Shown: piece by piece, positions 1 through 12,906 of the stretch | Layout: every line of letters starts with the position of its first letter | Numbering within the stretch: the first letter of the stretch is position 1 | NCBI GenBank assembly: GCA_009741485.1 | Contig: CM019214.1 | Coordinates: forward strand, 20,450,323-20,514,322 | Reading direction: 5' to 3' | DNA length: 64,000 nucleotides | From: Malurus cyaneus samueli | Taxonomy: Eukaryota; Chordata; Aves; Passeriformes; Maluridae | Program-made: the position numbers and the translations under genes | Notes under the pieces: model-generated | Seen by the model: only the letters and a program-made list of their open reading frames with translations | What the model was told of the DNA's origin: nothing | Database searches by the model: none

Positions 1-714
1 GTTCTCTCCCCGCAAAAGAGAGGATTCAGGTAAGAAGGACAGAAAAACTCTTGTGAATGCTGCCATACTGCAGGAGCAGTGGGAAGAATTCTTTGCTCTC
101 TTTTCAACAACTTGTATTTTCAACCTGCTTTAGCTACAGACTGGCATTCACATCAGCCTTGAAAATGGCTTCTGGCTAGGGAGTCTTTTTGTCTGAGGAG
201 AGAGAAATGTTTTCCTTGCTACAATGGAAATGGCATATACACAAAGTCTTCCGAGACTTTCTTTGCCTGCAAAACTTTATCTTAACATAGAACTTGACAC
301 TTAGACACTACAGAATTTCACTGTAGGTATCTAAGCAAGCCAGCATAACCCATTACTGCACTGAAACATGAGTTAGCACCTCTTTTTAGAGCTATAAGAA
401 ATTATCTAAGTCAATGGCAGTATTAGGAGAACACAAGCAGTGATCGATACTGTGAACTAACATCTCTCCTTTATCACTGTTCAATGGGAAAAAACAAGCA
501 AACAGCCCCACTTATGTTCACAGTTACAAAGCGGAGTTGCTCCAAGTAATGCACACTATTTACATGGCAGAAGTGTTCATATTGCATTTGGTAGTCTGAG
601 AAAGGAATGAAAAGCATTATGTAGGTCATCTTCAGTATAACTTAACTGTCTATATAAAACCATCAAAATGTTGAGCAATCAGAAGAAAAACAGAGGCAGT
701 GTCCTTAACCTACA

Positions 715-720
715 TTTATT
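715..720 (-). promoter_or_regulatory. SHROOM2: Candidate poly(A) signal AATAAA
   Basis: The plus strand reads tttatt, so the minus strand has the canonical AATAAA hexamer about 900 nt after the SHROOM2 stop. The minus strand just downstream is T-rich with TG steps, as expected for a downstream element. It is the only canonical hexamer I noticed in the visible 3' UTR. Use of this site is inferred. Confidence 0.5.
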
Positions 721-1145
721 TCCACAAACTGTAGTGGGTTGGGGACAAGAAGAATAAAAACATGCATAAAAAAGCACAAAAAGCAAACGAGCTTTCTAAA
801 TAATTTAGATGAAAAATACTTTGAATAAAATCAGCACAGTACTTCCAGCCTGTTTCTTAAATCAAGTACAACTTGGTAAAGAAAATCACTTGCATTGCAC
901 TAAGAGGATGTACAAATATGTCTTGCAAAATAATTTAAAAAAAGATCTTCAGCAAGGTAGGCATTAGGTGATTTGCACGCTGGTTAAGAAGCATTTAACT
1001 GAGACTGATTTTGAAGTTGTTTTCTGCAAGGGGAAATGCCATCCCATATACAATATTACAAAAAAGTGTCTGATGCCACAGGATCAGAGTGACACTACAT
1101 TTCAGCAATCTGAATATATTAGCTATAAGATGCACGCTTCCCCTA

Positions 1146-1151
1146 TTTAAT
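1146..1151 (-). promoter_or_regulatory. SHROOM2: Candidate proximal poly(A) signal ATTAAA
   Basis: The minus strand reads ATTAAA, the commonest variant hexamer, about 460 nt after the stop codon. If used it would give a short 3' UTR. It is weaker evidence than the AATAAA at 715-720. Confidence 0.25.
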
Positions 1152-1613
1152 GTGTCTTTAAAAAAAACTTAAAAACCCACTAAATTTAGACCTTCTAAAT
1201 GTATGTGCATTCATGAATTGCTGTAAGGTTTCCCAGCAGACTGTGCAGCATCTGAACATAAAGGAAGTATACAATCTATTCTAAAAAACCATTGTTTGCA
1301 TGCACAACTGCCAGACTGAACAAACTGAACAGAAAGGTTAAGAGTCTGTCCTTTTCTGTGGAGCTTTCTGCAAGTTAAGCAATGAGGAACAGCTGTGGAG
1401 TCCAGCAATAAAAATGTGTTCTAAAAAATTAAATATATCATTCAAAAAAAATGAAAGAGAGCATTATTGCTGTTGTGAGAGCTATTTTTCTCTTGTGCAC
1501 TTGTTTCTCTACCAGATACTCAGGCAAGCCAAGATACTCATTTGTATACTTGGAAACTCCCCTATCCCTTCCTTCTTTCCCATTTTTCCCATCATTGGTC
1601 AGATTCAGTGCCC

Positions 1614-1880
1614 TTATTTGAGGCGCTCAGGTTGGAGGCTGTCGGTCAGACACTTCAGCTGCTCCTCCCCCAGCTTGATCTTGTCCTCAAGCTCTCGCTG
1701 CTCAATGATCAGGGCCGACTTCATTTTCACAAAGTGCTCATAGTCTGCTAAGTTCTCCTCGCTCAAGTAGTTCGCCAAAATGTCGAAGACAATGCGCTCT
1801 CGACGGTCCAGGTTTTCCTTCAGTTCCTTTGCATCCTCATGTTGCTGGGTCAGCAGCTTTTGCTTATCTACCAATGTCCG
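1614..1880 (-). CDS. SHROOM2: SHROOM2 last coding exon: C-terminal end of ASD2
   Basis: This final exon supplies 88 residues (1545-1632) and the TAA stop. The acceptor is a pyrimidine-rich run ending AAG before CGG ACA TTG. It carries the strongly conserved ASD2 coiled-coil core, with [18 protein letters not shown] followed by ILANYLSEE and [19 protein letters not shown], and ends [11 protein letters not shown]2 of Shroom proteins binds the coiled coil of Rho kinase (ROCK) and so directs myosin II activation to where Shroom sits on actin. Ending directly after this motif matches SHROOM2. SHROOM3, as I recall it, continues with an extra C-terminal tail, so paralogue assignment rests partly on this exon. 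Frame joins the previous exon in phase 0. Confidence 0.96.
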   Translation of the reverse strand, partial: RTLVDKQKLLTQQHEDAKELKENLDRRERIVFDILANYLSEENLADYEHFVKMKSALIIEQRELEDKIKLGEEQLKCLTDSLQPERLK

Positions 1881-4800
1881 CTTAGGAGAAAAAAAAAAAA
1901 ACAATTAAAAATTCACTGGGTTCACTAGGCTGGGATAAGAGCTTCACTGTTTAAATCTCAAGTCCGGTTTATCTACAAAGACTTTCCTGAATATTTAGAA
2001 AGGTGGAAAAAGAACGGTCCTTAAAATTTAGTCTAATAAAATGCATTAACAAACTGACAAAAAACTTACTAAATCAATGAAAAATACACCATTACTTTCT
2101 ACTGGAATCAAAAGTATTACTTCAAAGACTCCTTAACTATTTAATAGTTCTAAATAGCTATATACAATACAGTTGCCTTTGAAAAACAGTTCAATTTGAA
2201 ACTTCACTCAGCAATGTCTTACAGCTTCCATACACAGCCCTGGCACAGCTGTAGTTACAGAACCCAGAAACAGACCAATTAATGCAGCAATTTGTTCTTA
2301 CACAGCTCCTGACACTGGGTATTTAGCAGTTTTGCTGCATCCACAAACGTGACCTGTGAGATGTGAAGCCCTGTGGTCTTCAGATATGAGCAAGAGTGAA
2401 AGCTGAAGCAAGACAACAGAGGGGAAGCAAAAAGAAAGCATTATTCTCCAAAAAGAGCTTTCTGCTTTGGACCTTCGCAAGAGACAAAACAGGAAAAAGG
2501 GGGGTTGAAGGGAGGAACACACAAAGGAAGAGGACAACAGCAATATCCCATTCAGAGATGTGTGAGCAAGGAGGGCGAGGTTCCTCTCCCCCAACATCAC
2601 CTGTCTACATTGCTGACAGTCCCACCTGAAGCACCCACTCCTTTGGCAGTACATGGAGAGAAACAGGAGCTCTATCAATCTGACCTATTTCAGATGTCTG
2701 CCTACAAGTGATTGCCTTTTTCCAGTGACAGAGTAAGGCTGGCTCATTCTGACATCAAGAATTCTGTACAGATGTCTGAACTTAATTAAAAAGTGCCCCT
2801 GAGAGGTACCAATCCATAACGTCTAGCTTTGCTTCAGAGATGAAGTTTCTTTGAGAAGCTGTCTTCAAATAAACCGCAGTCTGTTCTAATAAACATGTCC
2901 ATCTTTTTAATTTGCACCTTCTGTTAAATCACACATGCTATTTAATAACCCTGAAGGATTTACAGAGAAGTGGTTTTGTAGAGTATAAAACAGTCTTTCC
3001 AAGATGGAAGTATGAGACAAAAGGGGCTACAGAGCAGTGAGCTATAACAAACCTACCTGTCAGAGATGCACATACATCCTGCGCTGACTCTTTTTCTACT
3101 GACAGCCCAAAGCTCAAGAGTGAAATGTTTTCAGATCTGTGCTCTCAATGTACTTAAAATACACAGTTTAGATTAATTCAGGATTCAAGACAGCTATGGA
3201 AGACAAGTCACAAAAACCACACACTATTAGAAAAAAAAAACTTTAATCTTCCTTTGAGCTTACGCCAGGGGAAAAAAATCCTGCTGCAAGCAGAATTATC
3301 TGCTGCAAAGAGATGGAACTTACAGTTCTCCTGAACTCACCAGGGCAACTAGCAGACAGCCCAAAACTCAGGAGTGTGGCTAGACTGCTCCCAGGCAGCC
3401 TTGCAGGTGTGTGTATGCTGAGCAGCAGCAGAAGTAGTCAGAATTTGAGGAATGCAAGAGGACATGTATCAATCAGCTGGCAGCTCAGCTGTAGTTACCT
3501 GCATAGCCTTGCAATCAAACAGCTCTGCTTTTCAAATCACTTGCTATCATTGCAAATGGACACAAGAACAATCAAATTTTTTGTTTTTCATAACAATCCC
3601 TGAGGTTTAAGTTGTATGGTTTCTCTTCTTCCAGGTCTGTTGGTGAGACTTTAGGACAAATATGAATAACCTGGTAAGTTCAAGAAAAGAAAACACTACT
3701 TGTGCTATGAACTTTGCATGATACCTTAGTACTGCTGCCCTTGTGGAGGTTTAGAGAAAACCTAAAAAAGTGAGATGCAGAAAGGAAGGAAGCAAATGAG
3801 ATACTTCTTGACTTTATTTTTACCTCTACCAAAGATGATAGACACCAGAAAGTGTGCTTGGAAAGGTAAAATGAAACACACTGTAACAAGGTCAGGTCAC
3901 CATTTTTGAGGAGGTTCTTTGAGCAATGAGTAAACAGCAAACGCAGGCTAACAGGGTAAATAATGTCAGGTAATTTCACCTGACCATCTTCAACCAGCTA
4001 AGCCAAGCAGAGTGAAGAAGGATTTTTGGCAGCTAGCACTGCTCTGAAGCCTCAGCCAACATAGGCCATCTGAAGCTCCTCTGATGGAACAATCTTTTGT
4101 ACTTTTTGTTGAGAGTCTTTGTCAAGAATAATTGGCTGTTTTTGAATGACAGCCACACAAAGACCAACTCCATCACATATCTGACTTCCCAGTGTCCAAT
4201 TCCTAAACTAATATCCTTGGTACCTGCCCCTAGTCTAGCAGGTCTTGTGGCTTTAGGCACCTGACCACATCTGTGGAATGCTGGTTTAGTGCTTTGGTGT
4301 TCCTGGGGCAAGCAATGAGAAGACAGTGGCCTTACACTCTTACACAGTGGCTGTGTAAGAGGAAGGGGGCTGGTAGCTCTTCAGATGAAGCCCCTTTCAA
4401 AAGTTGGACTTGAAATACCTGATACTGTTCCTGTGGCAAAAAAAAAAAAAAGACCTATAGCGGAGCATCTGATAGCCAGAATATTAACTCAGCAGTCATT
4501 TGATGGCTTTTATTTACAAAGTCTGGTAAGCTGTTGCTGGTTCTTAGAAAACGGAAAGATATCAGGGCAATGTTTATTAGACAACATTAGTTTGGAAAAA
4601 AAAAAATTAGTGATCACTAATCTCCCCAACAATGGAAGTAAAATCTCCTGTGTTGTTTTATATTGTACATTAGTGGTTCACCACATATTATCATTTGACC
4701 TACAAAATACTAAAGGACAACCAAAAATCCACAAGCAACAATGTAAATCCATTGCTTCTAGATATATTTCATAGAATCATAGAATGGTCTGGGTTGGAAG

Positions 4801-6857
4801 GCACCTTAAAGGTCATTTAGTTCCAACCCCTCTCTCACCAGACCAGGCTGCTCAAAGCCCCATCCAACCTGGTTTTGAACATTTCCAGGGAGCTGGAGTG
4901 GGTCTACAAACTCTCTGGGCAACCTGTTCCACCATCCTCAGGAAAGAATTTTTTCCTAATATCTTATCTAAACCTATCCTCCTTGACCTGAAGGCCATTC
5001 CCTCTTGTCCTGTCATCACATACCCTTGCAAAAACTCCCTCTCCAGTCCTCCTGCAAGCCTCCTTTAGGTACTGGCAGACTGCTGTAAGACCTCCCTGGT
5101 ATTCTCTCCTCCAGGATGAGCAGCCCCAGCTCTCTGATCAACTGAGTGGTCTTACTCTGGAAGTGTTCCAGGAAGTCTGTACCTTTCTTGTGGTTTGTAC
5201 CCCAGAGCTGGATGCAGCAGTGCAGGTGGGGTCTCACAAGAGCAGAGGGGCAGAATGCCTACCCTTGACCTGCTGGCCACGCTGTTTCTGAAGCAGCCCT
5301 GGACACGTTTGGCTCTCTGGGCTCCAAGTGCACAGTGCTGAGTCATGTTGAGCTTTTCATCCACCAATACGCCCATGTCTTTCTCTCCAGGGCTCATCTC
5401 AATCCTGATGGATCTCTCCTGATGTTACTATAGCAAGACTGGTGTCAGTGCATATGAAGATGAATGGGGATTAAAATATGTTAGGGATTTGGATTTCTGT
5501 CAGCATAAATTTGACATCACAGCACACAGACAATTTCTGACTGTCCTTACTACACACCTCCTCATCGTCTTCCTTTTCCACACCCAGCCAGTAAGCTATT
5601 TTTATCACGGCTCTCAAGCTGTGTTTCCTATATGCACACATCATCTGGTAGCTCCTTTCCCATTAGGCAACTGCAACCACACTTCGAAAAAAATCCAACA
5701 AGGGATTAAATTTCTCTAAGTGTCAGAAGCTTTGATCTGCCCTTTAATAAGCTGTCAAATACTTCCCCTTCCCCCTCAGTCAGAGAGAGGTCTGAACAGC
5801 CATTAATCAAGTATGTTGGGACCAAACAGCAAAAGCACAGCTTCACACTAGTTCCAGCACTTACTGGTTCTTAGGGGTGGAACAATGCAATCTGCTGAAG
5901 AAACAACATGAAGCCACAGCCCATGGAAAAAATTCCATTACAACACTTTAGTTGGCATTTCAGTCCACAGCTGCAAACCAAAAATCCTACTTCACATTCA
6001 TTTAACCGTAGAAGTTTAACTCACCTGAAACACACTCCCTCTCCACACTCTCTATTTATTTTAGCCTAAGTTTCACACATATCTATATCTCTCCTTTGGT
6101 AGATATCTATATTGCTATGTATCTCCTTTGCAGGTAAGGCCTGATGAGAACTGAAGTTAAACAAATTGCTGCAAGCAGAGGTAGGATTCAACAGACAGGA
6201 GCACCCTGAATGCTCCTGCTCCTGAAATTTTCACTTCTGCTGGCAGTCCTCCACAACACTACCAGGCTATTCTGCTTGGGTAAAACATGCTTTCTATTGA
6301 AAAATTCTTTTTGCAATGCCTCCTCCTGTTTCCCAATGCCCCCCACCCTCCTTTTTAATGGCTTGTCCTGCTGGTTCTTGCTCTTGTTCCTTGCTAAATA
6401 TTGTGGAACAGAGGTGTAGTAGACGAGAAGCATTTTCTTTTTAACAGCCTTACAGATTTGTATCAAGATCCTTGTTGAGTATCAAGGAGTCTGTAAGCTT
6501 TCTGCATTACAGCACGAACACTCCTTTTCCCATCTTGAATTGTCAGAACATTTTTGTTTGCCTCCTTTTCATGCTCTTATCAGTAGATTCCATTTTTCTT
6601 TAAACTTTTGCCAAGAAGTCTGTTTTCCAGTACGTTGTACCCCAAAACTGCTTTTTCTCAGCAAGACACTTGTAGCTTCAGTATTCCAAGAACAGAAGGC
6701 AAAGAGAAAAGTTTAAAGCAATCTAAAAAAAATGGCCTTATGAGATTTATCCACTCACTATCCCTCATGTTGACTCCTGCAATTTAGATAAACAAAACCA
6801 AGCAAAACCCCTCACACGAGCTTCCCTAAATACAATATTATTGTTGGCCTTTCTCAC
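1881..6857 (-). other. SHROOM2: SHROOM2 intron (last), with one CR1 copy
   Basis: This 4,977 bp intron lies between the last two coding exons. The donor is CGG/GTGAGA at 6857 and the acceptor ends AAG at 1881-1882. The only recognisable content is a minus-oriented CR1 fragment at 4769-5425. Elsewhere it is AT-rich, with short A runs such as 4440-4452. No conserved open frame was found; the 4385-4774 plus-strand frame runs into the CR1 edge and has no recognised similarity. Confidence 0.85.
4769..5425 (-). mobile_element. CR1 LINE fragment, 3' portion
   Basis: The plus strand begins tcatagaatcatagaatgg, the reverse complement of the ATTCTATGA repeats that end avian CR1 elements. It continues through the familiar CR1 landmarks: ggttggaaggcacc, caggctgctcaaagcccc, ctctgggcaacctgttcc, gagctggatgcag, gacctgctggccacgctg and catgttgagcttttcatcc. 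The element is therefore minus-oriented, the same sense as SHROOM2, and 5' truncated near 5425. About 650 bp survive. Minus-strand open frames here (5016-5237, 5152-5397) are broken remnants of the CR1 reverse-transcriptase ORF end, not genes. Confidence 0.95.
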
Positions 6858-7130
6858 CCGTTCTTCTGGAGAGGTGTTGTCATCCAGGTTATTGAGGGCG
6901 TTTTCCACCCGGGCCAGACGACCAGACAGGGACAGCAGGAGGTTGACCACTTTGTCAAGGTCACCAATAAACATCTTGAATTTATCAAACTCATTTGGTT
7001 TGCAGACTTCTTTCACAATAGCCTCTACCTCCTCCCCCAGTATATTGTTTGCTTGGATGTCTTCCAGAAGTGTCTCCCGTGCTTCTCTCAGCACCTGCAG
7101 CTTCCTGCTAATGCTGTCAATAAGTTCTTG
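6858..7130 (-). CDS. SHROOM2: SHROOM2 coding exon: ASD2 core
   Basis: These 273 nt (91 codons, phase 0 at both ends) give residues 1454-1544. The acceptor is TTTTCCACAG before CAA GAA CTT. The sequence begins [18 protein letters not shown] and includes [19 protein letters not shown] and [20 protein letters not shown], the most conserved block of Shroom ASD2 and the main ROCK-binding helix region. The exon ends SPEER at a GTGAGA donor. Past the donor the frame stays open for about 31 codons before a stop near 6765, so retention would truncate the protein inside ASD2. Confidence 0.97.
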
Positions 7131-10100
7131 CTGTGGAAAATAAAGGAGATAAGAATCTATTAGCACTGTTGCATTTTTCCCTACTTCTGAAAGTCATGTC
7201 AGCTAGCACTTTAACACATTTCAAACTTCTATGAGGCTTTGACAATGAATCCATTACAAATAAATACATGTCTGTGTCTAAGGTCTATACCTCTGCATTC
7301 AAAACTTCTGAACACAGCTGCACGATGCTCAGCTTGAGACTGATGTTAAAGCAAATTACTTTTGTGGAAAAAGATGAAGGATTTTCACCTTACCAGCAAT
7401 CATTCCTGCTTCTTTGAGCAGCTTTAAAGCCTGCTATAAACAGCAGAAAGTACAGCACATCGCTCTGTCTCTAAATACCAGGTCCATAACACCTTGCTGA
7501 AGAGCTGCACTTAGGAAGATACACAGTACCAGAAAAACAACCCTGTATTTTCCACATGATGCAGTTAAAACTAGGGCACTGCCAAGCTTTCTTTTCCTTT
7601 CTGCATAATATTAGCATTCCTCCAATAGGCAGTCCTTCCACTCTCAGAAAATCGTAGCATTAGCAGTGCCTTACAACATTTCTGCAGAGTAGTCATAATC
7701 CCTACGGCACAGAGCAGGGAATAAAATCGACTGTATCGTACAAAGCAGCTCTGAGCAAAGTGGCTCTGCCAAAGGACCAAGGAAGCATCTCTGGATGTCA
7801 CTGTCTCAGGCCAGGTGAATACACAATCTCATTCAAAGTTTGGGGGCTTTCTGTACTATAGCTCCCACTGCCTGAGGTGCACATGCACTGCCTTAGAAAA
7901 ACATGTCAGGGGCAGAATCGGGAGAAGTAGAACATGAACCCAGACCTCCTTTGATGACCTGTGGGCCCTCTGCTACTTTTCCTGCATTTGGGAAAGAGGT
8001 CTTGTTTCTTACACACCCATTGGCTCTCCCTGGTGCACAAGGGGTGGAAGTCAGTTCAGCTAGTTGACTACTCTGAGATGAATCACACCCTAAAAATGCC
8101 TCATTCATTTAAATGGAGATGCTCTTTTGGTATTCAAATTTCAGGTAAGAAAAATTTCAAAAATATTCTCTAAATATACACCTCATGCAAATTCTGAGTG
8201 TAAATGACATCCTTTAAAATAGACATTATTTCAAGTACCCCTAGCTTTTTTTTTTTTTTAATTACTCATGACATTCTTTAGGAACTCTGCTTTCCAAATG
8301 CAAATCTGATTACAAGCCTTCATGATTACTGAGAAACATACTGATAGCAGCTGCCGCTCATAGAGGCCACTCAACAGTCACTGCCAATTTATTTAGGGAA
8401 CAAAAACCAACACAAAACAAAGTCTGCCATCTTAACAGAAAGCAACTACACCCTGAAAATGTAACAGCCTTTTTGGAAGTAGAAATATAACCCATGGATT
8501 ATCCATACTGGTTTTCTCCTTTTTGATTTAATGTACTCAGTCCAGGTTAATCTGGATCTGGGTTATCTGTTAGCCTGGGTGCCCAAAGATTAAGGTAGTA
8601 AGCAGTTCTACAGATGCCTGCTTTACTGACTGATTAATCTGCAGGATTTGATTTTTTTCCCCTTCTCTCAATGCAAATGCAGTTTGATTTGGATTATGTA
8701 GGTCACAGTGCTACGCTCTCATTTCCCTCAGATGACATGCACTGTGCTGCTGCTTCACCATTCGAAACACAGCAGGATACTGTGGTGGTCTATGTTATTA
8801 TCTCAAGTTTTTTCACTTCTGCAGCTTTGCTGCAACTTTCTTTAATTAAAAAAAAGCCACATGGCTGCTCAGCATTCACTGATCTGGTTTGCCAGTCCAC
8901 ATCAGCTCTCTCTTTAAAAAAAGAAAGAAGCCATTTTCCCAGTAACATCCTGTTTAATAACATCCCAAGCAGCTGAAGCTAACCTCTAAAGCAACATTTT
9001 TTCAGGTGAGAAGGCCATAAACACTCTCTAAGATTGTCTGTTAAGAGTTGGATTGTGATCACTGACTGCTTCCTACCCAGATGAAGCAGCCTCTGCATGC
9101 AGCAAATGTGAACTCACTACATGCTTTTGTTAACCAGCAGAAACCTGTATTATGTTCAATATCTACTGAGCCAGAAGAGCTGCAGTCTACATCTTGAGAC
9201 TGGCAGATGAATAATTTATAGCTGTGAATTCTGTACCAGTACACAAGGAAACAATAAAGTCATTCTTGCTGATCTGACTAGCAACACAGAAAGTGGCTCA
9301 GCAGAGCACTGCTCAGGTTGCTCACTGCTTGGCATGCTTTTACATAAATTATACTCTACTCTCAGCTGACCATCCCAATCCTAAGGAATTCATGCCTCAA
9401 ACCAGAAAAAAAACTGGTATACTTCCAATTATTTTTACACTCTTCAGGAGTTGCCAAAATTTTCCTAAAGGCAAAGGGGAAACTTCCTACACAGTCACAC
9501 ATGGATTTTCCTTACAACAAAAAACACTCCTATAGCATCTTCAACATCTGATAAATTTTTATAATTGTGGTAAACCTACATTAAACTGAGTACATAAGAA
9601 ATACACTTCTCATTCCTGCTAGCTGAGAATACAAAGATTGACCCAAAAATCAAAATAAAAAGTAAAAACAAATTAACAATTCTATATGAAATTACATTTC
9701 TGGTTTGCAGAGCAGAGAATGACAAATATAGCAATCATTCCACAGTGGATTGCAATTAAGATATCTCATAACAGAACTACCAGATTCCAGGAACTAAGAA
9801 ACAGGTTCTGGGCATATGGCCCCTCAAATTACGGGAGTCCTAAAGTGTGCCATTAAAATGTTCAGGGCCCTAACAAGCCCTTGTTAAATTGTTGCCAAAT
9901 ACGAGAAACTGGGCCAAGCTGTATCTTCTGTCCATGTAACGAAGATGCCTTGACCCAGTTACGATGAGCTTTATATGTTTTCTGACAAGATCCATGATGA
10001 AAGCCCATTGAACTGAATGCTCCATCCTACCCCATGTGGAAGAGCAGGGAGAGAAGCAAGCAGCAGGGCATAGGTGCTACAACATGCACACTTAGAGGAC

Positions 10101-11605
10101 AAGATGGGAAGATTCTGCTAAAAGTTCTTCATGAAAACCTACCTATCTCCTATGATTAGTGGTATGTACTGAAGCTGGGGGATGGATGGAGAAGTATGAA
10201 AGAGTGAACATAATTTTCCTGTTAAGAAACCAACAGCAGTAAATGGCATTCTTGCTAATAAAAGCTTTAGTATTTAGTTTGCTGGGCAAACCAGAAAGGT
10301 TTAATTTTACCTCCCTCCTACTCTGTAATTAATGAGAATCAAACTAATTCTAGCAAAAAGCATGAACGTGACAGTCGTGTGGCCCCAGATAAAACCAAAT
10401 TATTTAAAATGAAGTGGAATCCTTAATTTGTCTAAGTAGTACAGCTGCTGGATTCAGCAGCTGCCTAGCAAGAGCGTGAGGATAGGTCTGCTGCAGCCAC
10501 ACCATGCCTCTGGCAGCTCACAGCACATGGAACCATGCCATGCAGAGGCTGAAACAAAACACAGGTAACAGAAAACACAACAGCCTGCTCAAGTGCAGTG
10601 CCAGCCACTCCTGCACTGAACCAGAGGTGGAAATCTCTCATTCTTAGCAACTAAATATATTCCTAGTAATTAAAAGTAATTTATTTGGGACTGGATTATC
10701 AAGTACACCCTGGCAACTGATTTTTAAGCAGAGAGCTCATTTGGACAGAAAAGATTTGCACACCACTGCATTAGTGGCTTAGGTAAACAGAGTTAAACTA
10801 CACCACTTTACTTAATCAAACAGAACACTTCCTCCAGCTTATCTATACTGGGAACAATGATTAAAATATTTTGTGCCAAATCACTAATGAGATGAATGCA
10901 ATGATTTAACTGTAGGACAACACTTTCTCAAACCACACAAATGTCAGATCATTACTCTAGTATCTAGGGAATTATGCTGACCTTTGATCAGAAATAAAAC
11001 ACCAAGGATGGGGATGAATAAGAAGACTGCTTCCTTCTCCTGTGATGAGTAACTTTCACTGAATCCACTAGGCTAATTAGCTATCTCCCACAATCATTTT
11101 CAATTTGGGAGGCAGGAGAAACAGTTTGCTGCTCATGAAAACAACGTGGGAGGAAAATAAAAAAGAAAAAAGAAGGATTCTCAAGAGAAACCCAAATTCT
11201 GGACCTAAATTTAAAAAATTTGGAACGACTGAAACTACCACCAGATACAGTGGGATACATAAGCACTGTTGGTTTTTTGTACATAGTGAGAAATATACAA
11301 GGAACTTACATGGAAAACAGTAGTTTAAAATAACCTCCCCAAAACTTCTCCCCTTGAGACTTTACAAAATGTGAAACAAGTTGCAAGAAGTACCTAATAC
11401 CAAGTTCCTAAATTCCCAGCTGTACACGTAACTCATCTCCAAAAAACAAAAAAAAACAAACCCCAGAACTGAAAGAGCTGATTCTTTTTCCTACTGATCC
11501 TGTAGGAAGGCCTTTTATTGAGGGATGTTTACTCAAACAAATTCACAGTTAATGTAATGAACAGAAGTCAGAGCCTCCCATTACACTTTTAGAAAGATCT
11601 TTTAC
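7131..11605 (-). other. SHROOM2: SHROOM2 intron
   Basis: This 4,475 bp intron has the donor AAG/GTAAAA at 11605 and the acceptor ending CAG at 7131. It is AT-rich single-copy-looking sequence. A T run sits at about 8248-8260. I saw no transposon, RNA gene or conserved coding block; open frames in it are short and unrecognised. Confidence 0.85.
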
Positions 11606-11786
11606 CTTCTTCTCTGACAAGTCATGATCCAGTTCATCTTCAGAATCATCCTCACTCTGCTGCTGTTGCTGCTGCTCCTGCATGTCCTTCATTTTAATCA
11701 GCAGCTCTGCCTTTGGTGCAGATGTGCTGTAGTAAGTAGAATTGGTTGTCAGGGAGATGGCAGACGGTGCACTCTGCTCCTCTTTC
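11606..11786 (-). CDS. SHROOM2: SHROOM2 coding exon: start of ASD2 coiled coil, with Q run
   Basis: These 181 nt (residues 1393-1453) follow the acceptor TTTTCCCAG and end AAG/GTAAAA. The exon reads [20 protein letters not shown], then [19 protein letters not shown], an uninterrupted run of six glutamines, an acidic patch ([12 protein letters not shown]) and LSEKK. The [14 protein letters not shown] motif is shared across Shroom family members and marks the ASD2 segment joining the N-terminal ASD2 motif to the long helix. The six-codon Q run (11657-11674) is mostly CAG. As I recall human SHROOM2, it has a shorter, H- and E-interrupted version there. Confidence 0.95.
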
Positions 11787-12354
11787 CTGGGAAAAAGTCA
11801 AAACTTTCATTAACTGCCTTGACACTTAAATCAATGAAAAGAAAGGAGAATCTTTTAGAGCCATTATTTCAAACAAGCAGGGGGTTCAAGAGAAAACCAT
11901 TACCTATGTAAATAGGATAAATAAACACTGTGAAAAACATTCTGTACTGAAAATGAATTCACTACATGCTCAGCAAAAACTTGTCTTCATAAATTTCATA
12001 TTCATCAATTCCTAAATAAATTCATGTAAAAAAGGCGAGCATACTGTTCCTTCTTCATCCAGTTACTAGATGATCTTGCTACAATACGCAATCACTATGA
12101 AATGGAAAAAGTTAATGATTTCTTAAGTTGTCAAAAATTGGCTTTCAACTATGCCTTGAAAATTTTTCATGTTGTACAACATTGTTCTGTTTCTGTCATT
12201 AATGGTATCATTACTAGTATATGCTTGACTACTGTCATAAAAGTCTTAGAAAAGATCCTCAACAGTAGGAAGACTCTGACTTTCAACCTTGGATTACTGA
12301 CACACTGGATAGAAGTTTACAAGGATATACTGGCCTACAGAAAGTAATACTCAC
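11787..12354 (-). other. SHROOM2: Short SHROOM2 intron
   Basis: This 568 bp intron has the donor GAGAA/GTGAGT at 12354 and the acceptor TTTTCCCAG at 11787. If retained, translation would stop at once at the TGA overlapping the donor. Nothing else is recognisable in it. Confidence 0.9.
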
Positions 12355-12906
12355 TTCTCTTCTGAAACTTTTGGAGAGGGAACTTTTGGCAGGAGCTTCC
12401 TGCGCTGCTGAGCCTCTTCTAGGAGATGTTCATCTTTTGGGAATATACCAACCATCAGATCCATGGTTGTTTTTATTTTCACATTAGGATCTAGTATGTC
12501 TGCTAGAGATTTATCTCTTCCCACAATCTCTCTGGCAAGCTCTTCTGACTTCCAGTCTTCAAAGGTTTTTTCTTTGGCCTTTACATAACTGGATGCTTGT
12601 GTGGCAGCACTGCTGTCCTTCAAGTTGCTCCCAGGTTCTTCAGGTGGTTGAGGGTCAGCTGGTTTGGTTCTGACTTCTGGCTCTGGCTCTACACCTTGCC
12701 TGGTGTAAGCACAGAATCGGGAATAGGATTGCTCAGAAGTGCTGAGTGTTTTGATCTGGTCCTTTTCCAAACCACTGGGTAAAGCAGGAGGCTCCATGGT
12801 ACTGACAAGGCTCTGCCGACTCTCCTTCTCCGCGCTGCTCTCAGAATGAACTATCTTGATGGGAACCATTTTCACAGTAGTATTGTTGTCTATAACCCTT
12901 TCAATT
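12355..12906 (-). CDS. SHROOM2: SHROOM2 coding exon: linker and N-terminal ASD2 motif
   Basis: These 552 nt enter with one base completing an AGA codon and leave two bases before the next exon (residues 1209-1392). The acceptor is TTTATTTTCCAG. The exon opens [20 protein letters not shown] and continues with [20 protein letters not shown], both highly characteristic of SHROOM2. Its end holds the first conserved ASD2 block, [20 protein letters not shown], followed by [20 protein letters not shown] and [11 protein letters not shown]. In the family this block packs with the ROCK-binding coiled coil. The middle ([20 protein letters not shown]) is a low-complexity acidic and proline-rich linker and is probably disordered. 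Confidence 0.97.

Larger units (their letters stand above)
1..1613 (-). other. SHROOM2: SHROOM2 3' UTR (proximal part)
   Basis: This stretch directly follows the TAA stop at 1614-1616 on the minus strand and contains no further SHROOM-like coding sequence. It is AT-rich. Two poly(A) signal candidates lie in it (1146-1151 and 715-720). Whether transcription ends at one of these or runs past position 1 cannot be decided from sequence. Short open frames on either strand here (for example 968-1150 and 1414-1743 on the plus strand) have no recognisable similarity and are treated as chance. Confidence 0.75.
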
